DNA of 11,649 nucleotides, taken from NCBI GenBank assembly GCA_014860725.1, contig JACZJD010000684.1:1-11649 (forward strand). The letters are read 5' to 3'. Positions within the stretch are counted from its first letter, which is position 1. Each line of letters starts with the position of its first letter. Below, piece after piece: positions 1 through 6,745 of the stretch. Origin of the DNA: Aquamicrobium sp. Lineage in GTDB: Bacteria; Pseudomonadota; Alphaproteobacteria; Rhizobiales; Rhizobiaceae. Below the pieces are notes generated by a model, which ran no database searches, was not told where the DNA came from, and worked only from the letters and a program-made list of their open reading frames with translations. The translations under genes and the position numbers were made by a program.

Positions 1-936
1 CTCTACTACGGTTCCTACAAGGCGCCGCGCGAGGTGGTCTGGATCCTCGGCGTCATCCTCTATCTGCTGATGATGGCCACCGCCTTCATGGGCTACGTGC
101 TGCCGTGGGGCCAGATGAGCTTCTGGGGCGCGACCGTCATCACCGGCTTCTTCACCGCCATCCCGCTGGTCGGCGAGTGGATCCAGCAGCTTCTGCTCGG
201 CGGCTTCGCGGTCGACAACCCGACGCTGAACCGCTTCTTCTCGCTGCACTACCTGCTGCCTTTCATGATCGCGGGCGTGGTCATCCTGCACGTGTGGGCC
301 TTCCACATCACGGGCCAGACCAACCCGACCGGCATCGAGATCAAGCACAAGACCGACACTGTCCCGTTCACGCCCTACGCGACGATCAAGGACGGCTTCG
401 CGATGGTGGTGTTCCTCGTCGTGTTCGCCTACTTCGTCTTCTACATGCCGAACTATCTCGGCCACCCGGACAACTACATCCCGGCCGACCCGCTGAAGAC
501 GCCGGCGCACATCGTGCCCGAGTGGTACTTCCTGCCCTTCTACGCGATCCTGCGCGCCATCACCTTCAACATCGGCCCGATCGACTCCAAGCTCGGCGGC
601 GTGTTGGCCATGTTCGGCGCGATCGCGGTGCTGTTCTTCGTGCCGTGGCTCGACACCTCGAAGGTCCGTTCGGCGGTCTACCGTCCCTGGTACAAGCTGT
701 TCTTCTGGCTCTTCGTCATCGACAGCGTCTTCCTCGGCTGGCTCGGCTCGCGCCCGGCGGAGGGTACCTATGTGGTGATGGCCCAGATCGGCACGCTCTA
801 CTACTTCGCGTTCTTCCTCATCATCATGCCGCTCCTCGGCCTGATCGAGACGCCGCGCAAGCTGCCGAACTCGATCACCGAGGCCGTGCTGGAGAAGAAC
901 AAGACCGCGGCAGCCGCGCCGCAGACGACGAACTGA
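1..936 (+). CDS. petB: Cytochrome b of the ubiquinol-cytochrome c reductase (bc1) complex, 5'-truncated by the window edge
   Basis: Membrane subunit of respiratory complex III carrying hemes bL and bH and both quinone sites. The reading frame is open from base 1 to the stop at 934-936, giving 311 visible residues; roughly the first quarter of the protein lies upstream, so the GTG at 34 is not a start. Seen directly: the [10 protein letters not shown] segment after helix C; the helix D heme-ligand pair as His83 and His97 of the visible part (14 residues apart, as in mitochondrial cytochrome b), followed by [10 protein letters not shown]; and the Qo-site PEWY motif at visible residues 173-176. 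Several hydrophobic helices follow, with a short Ala/Thr-rich tail. Cytochrome c1 follows after 30 nt, so the two are almost certainly co-transcribed; the Rieske gene would be expected upstream, outside the window. The symbol fbcH/fbcB is also used for this gene. Confidence 0.96.
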   Translation, partial: LYYGSYKAPREVVWILGVILYLLMMATAFMGYVLPWGQMSFWGATVITGFFTAIPLVGEWIQQLLLGGFAVDNPTLNRFFSLHYLLPFMIAGVVILHVWAFHITGQTNPTGIEIKHKTDTVPFTPYATIKDGFAMVVFLVVFAYFVFYMPNYLGHPDNYIPADPLKTPAHIVPEWYFLPFYAILRAITFNIGPIDSKLGGVLAMFGAIAVLFFVPWLDTSKVRSAVYRPWYKLFFWLFVIDSVFLGWLGSRPAEGTYVVMAQIGTLYYFAFFLIIMPLLGLIETPRKLPNSITEAVLEKNKTAAAAPQTTN

Positions 937-966
937 GCCGTCCCTGGAAGAGACAAGGACTTGACC

Positions 967-1815
967 ATGCAGACATTTCTCAAGGGACTGGCCGCTCTCG
1001 GCATCGGAATGTGCGTCGTCTCCGGCGCGCAGGCCGCCGAGGAGGGCGAGACGCCGCACTATCCGCTGAAGAAGCCGGTGCCGCAGGAATGGTCGTTCTC
1101 CGGACCGTTCGGCACCTACGACAAGGGCCAGCTGCAGCGCGGCCTCATGATCTACCGCGAATCCTGCTCGTCCTGCCACTCGCTGGAGCTCGTCGCCTTC
1201 CGCAACCTCCAGGCGCTCGGCTACACCGAGGAGCAGGTGCGGGCGCTGGCGGCCGAATACGAGATCGAGGACGGCCCGGACGCCAATGGCGACATGTTCA
1301 CGCGCCCCGGCCTCCCGTCCGACTACTTCCCGTCGCCCTATCCGAATCCGGAGACGGCGGCCGCGTCCAACAACGGTGCGGTGCCGCCGGACTTCTCGCT
1401 GATCGCCAAGGCGAGGGCGGTCGAGCGCGGCTTCCCGACCTTCGTGTTCGACATCTTCACCCAGTATGCCGAGAGCGGGCCGGACTACATCTACAACCTG
1501 CTGACCGGCTACGAGGAGGACGTGCCCGAAAACGTCGACGTCCAGCCCGGCACCTACTACAACCCGCACTTCCTCTCCGGTGCCGTGCTGTCGATGGCGC
1601 AACCGATCTTCGACGAGCAGTTCACCTACGAGGACGGCTCGCCCGAGACGCTGGACCAGTACGCCCGCGACGTGACGGCGTTCCTGATGTGGGCGGCCGA
1701 GCCGCACCTCGAGGCGCGCAAGCGTACCGGCTTCAACGTCATGGTGTTCCTGGCGCTGTTCGGCGCGCTGGTCTACCTCACCAAGCGCAAGGTGTGGTCG
1801 AAGATCGACCACTGA
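967..1815 (+). CDS. petC: Cytochrome c1, heme-bearing subunit of the bc1 complex
   Basis: Periplasmic c-type cytochrome that passes electrons from the Rieske protein to soluble cytochrome c. The protein is 282 residues. A signal peptide occupies residues 1-23, with probable cleavage after AQA. The covalent heme motif CSSCH is at residues 67-71, and the sixth-ligand region [12 protein letters not shown] places Met210 as axial ligand. One C-terminal membrane anchor (about residues 255-275) is followed by basic residues, as usual for cytochrome c1. I chose the ATG at 967 because AAGGA at 955-959 lies 7 nt before it. The in-frame TTG at 961 is only 1 nt after that site and would add two residues. 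It is the second gene of the visible bc1 operon, and an intrinsic terminator lies 28 nt after its stop. All key residues are present. Confidence 0.96.
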   Translation: MQTFLKGLAALGIGMCVVSGAQAAEEGETPHYPLKKPVPQEWSFSGPFGTYDKGQLQRGLMIYRESCSSCHSLELVAFRNLQALGYTEEQVRALAAEYEIEDGPDANGDMFTRPGLPSDYFPSPYPNPETAAASNNGAVPPDFSLIAKARAVERGFPTFVFDIFTQYAESGPDYIYNLLTGYEEDVPENVDVQPGTYYNPHFLSGAVLSMAQPIFDEQFTYEDGSPETLDQYARDVTAFLMWAAEPHLEARKRTGFNVMVFLALFGALVYLTKRKVWSKIDH

Positions 1816-1842
1816 CCGCGCACCGGTCCTGGGGCTTCGAAC

Positions 1843-1870
1843 GGGGCGGCGCTTGCCGCCCCTTTTCTTT
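1843..1870 (+). terminator. Intrinsic terminator of the bc1 operon
   Basis: Perfect 8-bp stem GGGGCGGC (1843-1850) / GCCGCCCC (1855-1862) with a GCTT loop, directly followed by TTTTCTTT. It lies between the cytochrome c1 stop and the apt start, so it should end the respiratory operon and make apt a separate transcription unit. This is the clearest rho-independent terminator in the window. Confidence 0.9.
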
Positions 1871-1915
1871 CGCCGTCTTCTCGGCCATCACTGTCGCAGA
1901 CAATCGGGACACGCC

Positions 1916-2461
1916 ATGACTTCGTCGCTCGAAGAGACGCTCCGCGCCGCCATCCGCACGATCCCCGACTATCCGAAGCCGGGCATCCTGTTTCGCGACA
2001 TCACGACGCTGCTCGGCAATGCGCGGGCGTTCCGGCGCGCGGTGGACGAGCTCGTGCATCCCTGGGCCGGCTCGAAGATCGACAAGATCGCCGGCATCGA
2101 GGCGCGCGGCTTCATTCTCGGCGGCGCCGTGGCACACCAGCTCTCGGCCGGCTTCGTGCCGATCCGCAAGAAGGGTAAGCTGCCGCACGAGACGGTGCGG
2201 GTGGCCTATTCGCTCGAATACGGGCTGGACGAGATGGAGATGCACCGCGACGGCGTCTCGCCCGGCGAGAAGGTGATCCTGGTCGACGACCTGATCGCGA
2301 CCGGCGGCACGGCGGAGGGCGCGGTCCGGCTCATCCGCCAGATGGGCGGCGAAGTGGTGTCGGCCTGCTTCGTCATCGACCTGCCGGATCTCGGCGGCCG
2401 CGCCAGGCTCGAGGCGCTGGACGTGCCGGTGCGGACGCTGGTCGCCTTCGAGGGGCACTGA
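1916..2461 (+). CDS. apt: Adenine phosphoribosyltransferase
   Basis: Cytoplasmic purine-salvage enzyme that joins adenine and PRPP to give AMP and pyrophosphate. The product is 181 residues, the usual size for bacterial Apt. Family features seen: the N-terminal [18 protein letters not shown] segment, the [10 protein letters not shown] segment, the flexible-loop region [10 protein letters not shown] with the following SLEYG, and the PRPP-binding motif [14 protein letters not shown] at residues 120-133. An upstream extension of the open frame (from 1853) crosses the terminator hairpin and is not credible; the ATG at 1916 fits the family N-terminus. The ribosome binding site is weak (GGGA about 7 nt upstream). 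apt directly after the bc1 operon is a gene order I recall from Rhizobiales. With the terminator between them, apt probably has its own promoter in the 50 nt before it, which I could not pin down. Confidence 0.95.
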   Translation: MTSSLEETLRAAIRTIPDYPKPGILFRDITTLLGNARAFRRAVDELVHPWAGSKIDKIAGIEARGFILGGAVAHQLSAGFVPIRKKGKLPHETVRVAYSLEYGLDEMEMHRDGVSPGEKVILVDDLIATGGTAEGAVRLIRQMGGEVVSACFVIDLPDLGGRARLEALDVPVRTLVAFEGH

Positions 2462-2526
2462 GCGCGCCTGCGGCCTCTCCCGCCGCTGGCACAGACGTTT
2501 CTCCTGGAATGGCGCGGCGGCGGTGC

Positions 2527-2532
2527 TACATT
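2527..2532 (+). promoter_or_regulatory. Candidate -10 element for a leaderless paiB-like transcript
   Basis: TACATT lies 6 nt before the ATG at 2539, and there is no Shine-Dalgarno sequence in that interval (TCAGCC). If this is a real -10 box, transcription would begin at or next to the start codon and the mRNA would be leaderless. The -35 match is poor (CTGGAA at 2504-2509, 17-nt spacer), so this is an inference only. Confidence 0.3.
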
Positions 2533-2538
2533 TCAGCC

Positions 2539-3165
2539 ATGTATACGCCGCCGGCATTCCGTGAGGACGACCCCGCCGAGCTTCGCGCCATCATGCGCGA
2601 GGCGCGGCTTGCGACGCTGGTGACGGCGACCGCCGAAGGTCTCGTCGCGACGCCGCTGCCGCTGTTCCTCGACGCGGGGGAGGGCGCGTTCGGCACCCTT
2701 TACGGCCACATGGCCAGGGCCAATCCGCAATGGCGGCTGGAGCCGGCGGGCGAGGCGCTGGCGATCTTCGCCGGACCGGACGCCTATGTCACGCCGACCT
2801 TCTATCCGTCGAAGCGCGAGCACGGCAAGGTCGTGCCGACGTGGAACTATGCGGCGGTGCACGCCTATGGCCCGGTCGAGTTCTTCGAGGACGAGGCGCG
2901 CCTGCGCGATGCGGTGACGCGGCTGGCCGACCTCTACGAACGGCCGCGCGCCGAGCCCTGGGCGATGACGGACGCGCCCGAGCGCTTCATCGAGGCCCAG
3001 CTTCGCGGCATCGTCGGCGTGCGGCTGCCGATCGCCCGCATCGAGGGCAAGCGCAAGATGAGCCAGAACCGGCCGCAGGCCGACCGCGACGGCGTGGCGT
3101 CGGGGCTCGGCGCAAGCGACAGCGAAGCCGACAGGCGCGTCGCCGCGCTGGTGGCCCGCGGATAG
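2539..3165 (+). CDS. PaiB-family FMN-binding negative transcriptional regulator-like protein
   Basis: The product is 208 residues, matching the usual PaiB-family length (about 205-215). Family features seen: the N-terminal MYTPPAFREDD segment, a LATLVTATAEGLVATPLPLFLD strand region, GTLYGHMARANPQW, the AYVTPTFYPSKREHGKVVPTWNYAAVHAYG core (residues 81-110), and the C-terminal LRGIVGVRLPIARIEGKRKMSQNR segment (about residues 155-180), which is the family signature. The fold is a split-barrel flavin-binding domain. Bacillus PaiB was described as a negative regulator of sporulation and protease genes, but no DNA-binding domain is visible here and the true role in proteobacteria is unclear. No paiA-like acetyltransferase lies next to it. 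The ATG at 2539 fits the family N-terminus; an earlier in-frame start at 2509 would add ten unrelated residues. No Shine-Dalgarno sequence is visible. Confidence 0.88.
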   Translation: MYTPPAFREDDPAELRAIMREARLATLVTATAEGLVATPLPLFLDAGEGAFGTLYGHMARANPQWRLEPAGEALAIFAGPDAYVTPTFYPSKREHGKVVPTWNYAAVHAYGPVEFFEDEARLRDAVTRLADLYERPRAEPWAMTDAPERFIEAQLRGIVGVRLPIARIEGKRKMSQNRPQADRDGVASGLGASDSEADRRVAALVARG

Positions 3166-3266
3166 GCCGGGCCGCGCGAGCAGGGCGAAGGCTCGGAGCG
3201 CCGGTGGCCCGTGCGGACGCCGGGCCTTCCGGGAATACTGCGCCGCGCTCGTCGAACGGACGACCG

Positions 3267-3278
3267 CTAGAATTCTAG
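3267..3278. repeat. Perfect 12-bp AT-rich palindrome CTAGAATTCTAG
   Basis: CTAGAATTCTAG reads identically on both strands and sits in the 177-bp gap between the paiB-like gene and the diguanylate cyclase gene, 65 bp before the cyclase ATG. It contains TAGAAT (3268-3273), which resembles a -10 box, although no good -35 element lies 16-18 bp before it. The AT-rich base composition stands out from the surrounding GC-rich DNA. It could be an operator or promoter core; the rest of the gap shows nothing recognisable. Confidence 0.4.
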
Positions 3279-3342
3279 TTTTCCGATTCAGCCGTTCTTC
3301 ATCCCCGAATGGCTAGCTTCCCGGCCCAACGCAGGGAACGCC

Positions 3343-4518
3343 ATGCCCCATCTCGATTTCCTGACGCTCTACATCGTCATTTTCCTCAATTCGCTGACGG
3401 TCTCGGTGGTGTGGGGCGCGTTCGCCTATCGCTACCGGCCGCATCCGGCCGCCGGTTCGTGGCTCGCGGCGTGCATCCTGTCTCTCGCCGGCGGCGCGGT
3501 GCTCGCCGTTCAGGGCAATGCGGGCGCGGTGGTGCCTGCCATCGCCGGCAACACGATCATCGTGTTCGGCTTCCTCCAGTTCTGGATCGGCCTGCGGCGG
3601 TTCCACGGTCTGCGGGGCGGGCAGGGGACGGCGGCCGCCATCACGCTCGTCGCCGCGGCGTGCATGATCTTCTTCCACGACAACGACCGGGCGCGCAGCA
3701 TCGTCTATGCCGCCAGCCAGGCGGTCGTGATGTCGATGTGCGCATGGTATCTGCTGCGCACCCGCCCGCTGGCGCTGGGCGCGGTCATCGCCGGCGTTGC
3801 GTTCCTCGTTGCGCTCTTCGGCCAGCTGATGGTCGTGGGCGGCAACGTCGGCGTCCTTCTCGACGCGATGGCGTTCCCGACCTTCTACACGCTCGCGTCC
3901 TATGCGCTGCTGTGCACGATCTTCAGCGGCTCGGTGTGGAATCTCGGCTTCGCGATCCTCACCATCGACAAGCTGCAGCGGGAGCTCGGCCGGCTTTCTG
4001 AAACCGACGAGCTGACCGGGCTGGCCAACAGGCGCGCCTTGCGGCGGGCTGTGGAAGAGGAGCACCGCCGCGCGGTCGAGAGCGGCATGCCGTATTCGGT
4101 CATGCTCATCGACCTCAACGACTTCAAGCCGCTCAACGACACCTACGGCCATGCGGCAGGCGACAGGGCGCTCGTCGCGGTGGCGGAGATGCTCACCGCC
4201 AGCGTGCGGCGGAGCGACGTCGTGGCGCGGCTCGGCGGCGACGAGTTCTGCATCGTTCTTCCGGCGACCGTGCACGACGCCGCGATGCGTCTGGCGGAAG
4301 GGGTGAGGCAGCAGTTCCGCAGCCGGCCGCTCAGGATCGGCGACAAGGACGTGCGGCTGTCCGCCGGGATCGGGGTGGCGGAATGGCGGCCGGAAGCCCA
4401 TCCCGGCCCCGACGCGGTGATCGCCGCCGCCGACCGGCAGCTTTACGGCGAGAAGGCGCTGCCGCGCTCCCGCTCCCGCCCCGTGCAGCACGGCCTGCAG
4501 CTCGTCGTGCAGAGCTGA
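3343..4518 (+). CDS. Membrane-bound diguanylate cyclase (seven-helix sensor + GGDEF)
   Basis: Makes the second messenger c-di-GMP from two GTP. The product is 391 residues. The N-terminal half carries about seven hydrophobic segments (near residues 6-27, 38-57, 62-83, 95-110, 118-138, 144-166 and 183-205). I cannot assign it to a named sensor module, although it resembles the 7TM input domains found on many cyclases. The GGDEF domain covers about residues 220-375, beginning with the typical ETDELTGLANRRAL. LIDLNDFKPLND carries the metal-binding aspartate, and the active-site motif is GGDEF at residues 298-302. The inhibitory I-site RxxD (R289-D292) lies five residues before GGDEF, so product inhibition is expected. 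No EAL domain follows. The start is set by AGGGAA about 5 nt before the ATG. It converges on the minus-strand MaoC gene with 9 bp between stops. The signal sensed is unknown. Confidence 0.93.
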   Translation: MPHLDFLTLYIVIFLNSLTVSVVWGAFAYRYRPHPAAGSWLAACILSLAGGAVLAVQGNAGAVVPAIAGNTIIVFGFLQFWIGLRRFHGLRGGQGTAAAITLVAAACMIFFHDNDRARSIVYAASQAVVMSMCAWYLLRTRPLALGAVIAGVAFLVALFGQLMVVGGNVGVLLDAMAFPTFYTLASYALLCTIFSGSVWNLGFAILTIDKLQRELGRLSETDELTGLANRRALRRAVEEEHRRAVESGMPYSVMLIDLNDFKPLNDTYGHAAGDRALVAVAEMLTASVRRSDVVARLGGDEFCIVLPATVHDAAMRLAEGVRQQFRSRPLRIGDKDVRLSAGIGVAEWRPEAHPGPDAVIAAADRQLYGEKALPRSRSRPVQHGLQLVVQS

Positions 4519-4527
4519 GCCGCCGCT

Positions 4528-5001
4528 CTAACCCGTCTTCACCAGCACGTTGCTCTGGAACTCCAGCACCTTGTCGCCGGTGGAGTCGTAGGCCTCGCAG
4601 GCCATGCTGAGGAGCCGCCATCCCGGCCGCGTCGCGAGCGCGCGGTGGCCGAGCGCGCGGCGGGTGAAGGTGACGGTCTCGCCGGCATAGACCGGCTTCA
4701 GCCATCTGAGCTTCTCGAAGCCGGGCGAGGGGCCGAAGACCGGCCGCGGGCCGGGGCCGTCCCACGGCGTCTCGCCCGCGTCCTCGCGGTGCTTGAGGTT
4801 GTATTTCATCCATGTCGAGGCGGTGTGCCAGCCCGAGGCGCACAGCCGCCCGAACAGCGAATTCTCCGCCTCCTTCTCGTCGACGTGGAAGCGCTGCGGG
4901 TCGTACTTGCGCGCGAACGCCTTGATCTCCTCGGCGCCGAAGGTGTGCGAGCCGAGGGTGACCGTCTCCCCGACGCGGAAGAATTCGTCGAGCGTGGTCA
5001 T
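4528..5001 (-). CDS. MaoC-family (hot-dog fold) dehydratase/hydratase, second of a tandem pair
   Basis: The product is 157 residues, a single MaoC/(R)-hydratase domain of the kind that adds or removes water on acyl-CoA-type substrates. The hydratase dyad D-x4-H is seen as Asp34 and His39 (YDPQRFH), followed by CASGWHT, which is typical of the family. The later block LRWLKPVYAGETV also matches. The ATG at 5001 overlaps the TGA of the upstream MaoC gene as ATGA, which implies translational coupling and probably a joint complex. It is clearly a paralogue of its neighbour: the dyad, ASGWHT and LRWxKPVxAG blocks line up in the same order. Substrate and pathway cannot be read from the sequence. No terminator is visible before the convergent diguanylate cyclase gene. 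Confidence 0.9.
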   Translation of the reverse strand: MTTLDEFFRVGETVTLGSHTFGAEEIKAFARKYDPQRFHVDEKEAENSLFGRLCASGWHTASTWMKYNLKHREDAGETPWDGPGPRPVFGPSPGFEKLRWLKPVYAGETVTFTRRALGHRALATRPGWRLLSMACEAYDSTGDKVLEFQSNVLVKTG

Positions 5002-5459
5002 GCTGCGGCCTCGCGGGAAAGGAACATGCCCGAATTCTCCATCTCCAGCACCGTCTCGCCGCGCTGGTTGACGAGATAGTAGCGCACGGTGACGAGGCCG
5101 AGGCCGGGGCGCGAGTTGGAGCGGCGCGCGGCAAGCACCGTGCAGCTGCCCTTGAGCGTATCGCCGGCCAGCACCGGCTTCCTCCAGCGCAGGACATCGA
5201 CGCCGGGCGCGCCCTGCGAGGTGGAGTCGAGCAGGAAGGAATCGCACATCATCCGCATCAGCATCGAGCAGGTGTGCCACCCCGACGCGGCGAGGCCGCC
5301 GAGCAGGCTCGCCTTGCCGGCCTCCTCGTCTAGATGCATGGGCTGGGCATCGAACTCGCTGGCGAACTCGACGATCTCCTCCGCCGTCACATGCTTCTCG
5401 CCGAGGTCCACCGTCAGTCCCGGCACGAAGTCCTCGAAGGCCCATTTCTTTGCGGTCAT
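4998..5459 (-). CDS. MaoC-family (hot-dog fold) dehydratase/hydratase, first of a tandem pair
   Basis: The product is 153 residues with one MaoC-like hot-dog domain. The hydratase dyad is Asp37 and His42 (FDAQPMH, D-x4-H), followed by AASGWHT, and the LRWRKPVLAGDT block lies near the middle. Hydratase-2 type acyl-CoA chemistry is therefore likely, but the substrate is unknown. I chose the ATG at 5459 because AGGA lies 7 nt upstream. An earlier in-frame ATG at 5486 would add nine residues (MFKFEQDCR), lacks a ribosome binding site, and lies inside the palindrome and predicted transcription start region. The gene overlaps the second MaoC gene by 4 bp. A promoter and a palindrome lie directly upstream, so the pair looks like a regulated two-gene unit, separate from ychF. 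Confidence 0.9.
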   Translation of the reverse strand: MTAKKWAFEDFVPGLTVDLGEKHVTAEEIVEFASEFDAQPMHLDEEAGKASLLGGLAASGWHTCSMLMRMMCDSFLLDSTSQGAPGVDVLRWRKPVLAGDTLKGSCTVLAARRSNSRPGLGLVTVRYYLVNQRGETVLEMENSGMFLSREAAA

Positions 5460-5469
5460 GCGGCAATCC

Positions 5470-5485
5470 TGTTCAAACTTGAACA
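5470..5485 (-). promoter_or_regulatory. Candidate operator: perfect palindrome over the MaoC-pair transcription start
   Basis: TGTTCAA (5470-5476) and TTGAACA (5479-5485) form a perfect 7-bp inverted repeat around a 2-bp centre. It begins 10 bp upstream of the MaoC ATG and just downstream of a predicted -10 box, so a bound dimer would block initiation. The half-site TTCAA/TTGAA with close spacing is compatible with a MarR- or TetR-type repressor, but no such regulator gene is in the window. Confidence 0.5.
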
Positions 5486-5488
5486 ACT

Positions 5489-5517
5489 ATTGTGCCGGGT
5501 TCGTCCCGCCGGCGCAA
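5489..5517 (-). promoter_or_regulatory. Predicted promoter of the MaoC gene pair
   Basis: On the minus strand, TTGCGC (5517-5512) is followed after 17 nt by CACAAT (5494-5489). Spacing is ideal and both hexamers match the sigma-70-type consensus partly (3-4 of 6). The predicted start at about 5482 falls inside the palindrome at 5470-5485. Confidence 0.45.
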
Positions 5518-5565
5518 TGCCCTCTCCCGCCGCACGACTGGTCCAGCGGGGGCGGGCGAGGGCAT
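5517..5565 (-). repeat. Long imperfect inverted repeat at the end of ychF
   Basis: ATGCCCTC (5517-5524) pairs with GAGGGCAT (5558-5565). After one mismatch a further 6 bp pair (CCCGCC 5526-5531 with GGCGGG 5551-5556), leaving a 19-nt loop. It starts at the ychF stop codon. No T-run follows on the minus strand, so it may be a weak or Rho-assisted terminator, or an mRNA 3'-end stabiliser, for ychF. Its distal end touches the -35 element proposed for the MaoC genes. Confidence 0.45.
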
Positions 5566-6668
5566 CAGGTGTTGAAGCGGAAGAGAAGCACGTCGCCGTC
5601 CTGCACGACATACTCCTTGCCCTCGTCGCGCGCCTTGCCGGCCTCCTTGGCCGCCGTCTCGCCGCCCAGCGTCACATAGTCGTCGAAGGCGATGGTCTGG
5701 GCACGGATGAAGCCGCGCTCGAAATCGGTGTGGATGACGCCGGCGGCCTGCGGCGCCTTGGTGCCCTTCTCGACGGTCCAGGCGCGTGTCTCCTTGGGGC
5801 CGGCGGTGAAGTAGGTGATGAGGTTCAGGAGGTCGTAGCCGGCGCGGATGAGGCGGTCGAGGCCGGGCTCGGTCAGGCCCATGGCGTCGAGATATTCCTT
5901 CGCCTCCTCGTCGGGAAGCTGCGCCACCTCGGCCTCGATGGCCGCCGAGATGACGACGGTGCCCGCGCCCTGCGCGGCGGCCATGGCCTCGACGGCCCTG
6001 GTGTGGGCGTTGCCCGTGGCAGCGTCCTCCTCGGCGACGTTGCAGACGTAGAGCACCGGCTTCGAGGTGAGGAGATTGAGGCCCTTCAGGATTCTCAGGT
6101 CCTCGGCCGCGATGCCCTCGAGCATCAGCCGCACGGGCTTGCCTTCCTGAAGCAGCGCCAGCGCCCGCTCCATCACCGGCAGCACCGTCATCGCCTCCTT
6201 GTCCTTGCCCGTCGCGCGCTTGCGGATCTGGACGATGCGGCGCTCGAGGCTTTCGAGGTCCGACAGCATCAGCTCGGTCTCGACGGTCTCGGCGTCGGCC
6301 ACCGGGTCGATGCGGCCCTCGACATGGGTGATGTCGTCATTCTCGAAGCAGCGCAGGACGTGGACGATGGCGTCCACCTCGCGGATGTTGGCGAGGAACT
6401 GGTTGCCGAGACCCTCGCCCTTCGAGGCGCCGCGCACGAGGCCTGCGATGTCGACGAAGGAGATGCGGGTGGGGATGATCTCCTTCGAGCCGGCGATGGC
6501 GGCGATGCGGTTCATGCGGCTGTCGGGCACGGCGACCTCGCCGGTGTTCGGCTCGATGGTGCAGAAGGGATAGTTCGCCGCCTGCGCCGCGGCCGTTCTG
6601 GTCAGCGCGTTGAACAGCGTGGATTTGCCGACGTTGGGAAGCCCAACGATGCCGCATTTGAAACCCAT
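5565..6668 (-). CDS. ychF: YchF/OLA1-family ATPase, translation-associated
   Basis: Obg-related P-loop protein that binds ribosomes and hydrolyses ATP rather than GTP; it is linked to stress and translation control. At 367 residues it is full length for the family. Motifs seen: P-loop GLPNVGKST (residues 9-17), YPFCTIEPN with Cys36 (the region of the redox-sensitive cysteine known in E. coli YchF), DIAGL (73-77) followed by GASKGEGLGNQF, and NVAE (210-213). NVAE replaces the NKxD of GTPases and explains the ATP preference. The C-terminal part holds the TGS domain (about residues 281-365), including LITYFTAGPKETRAWT and HTDFERGFIRA. AGGA lies 9 nt before the ATG. A promoter with a strong -35 box is placed in the 77-bp gap behind exoD. 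pth-ychF proximity is common in bacteria. Confidence 0.97.
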   Translation of the reverse strand: MGFKCGIVGLPNVGKSTLFNALTRTAAAQAANYPFCTIEPNTGEVAVPDSRMNRIAAIAGSKEIIPTRISFVDIAGLVRGASKGEGLGNQFLANIREVDAIVHVLRCFENDDITHVEGRIDPVADAETVETELMLSDLESLERRIVQIRKRATGKDKEAMTVLPVMERALALLQEGKPVRLMLEGIAAEDLRILKGLNLLTSKPVLYVCNVAEEDAATGNAHTRAVEAMAAAQGAGTVVISAAIEAEVAQLPDEEAKEYLDAMGLTEPGLDRLIRAGYDLLNLITYFTAGPKETRAWTVEKGTKAPQAAGVIHTDFERGFIRAQTIAFDDYVTLGGETAAKEAGKARDEGKEYVVQDGDVLLFRFNT

Positions 6669-6706
6669 GGCGGATGGTCCTGTCGGGAGAAAAAAGGTTG
6701 CATGGG

Positions 6707-6735
6707 CTATGGGCGAAAGGGGCCTCGATCGTCAA
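6707..6735 (-). promoter_or_regulatory. Predicted promoter of ychF
   Basis: TTGACG (6735-6730) and CCATAG (6712-6707) are separated by 17 nt on the minus strand. The -35 box matches the alphaproteobacterial TTGAC core, while the -10 box is partial. The predicted start is near 6700, giving a leader of about 30 nt that contains the AGGA ribosome binding site at 6681-6678. Confidence 0.5.
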
Positions 6736-6745
6736 CCCCCGCGCC

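Noticed and set aside
105..1919. 604-codon open frame on the plus strand over cytochrome b and c1
   Set aside because: It overlaps two clear genes in another frame, is Arg/His/Pro-rich with no family resemblance, and is an artefact of GC-rich codon usage.
3313..4491. 392-codon minus-strand frame antisense to the diguanylate cyclase
   Set aside because: The GGDEF protein on the plus strand has intact motifs; the antisense frame is Arg/Glu/His-rich and unrecognisable.
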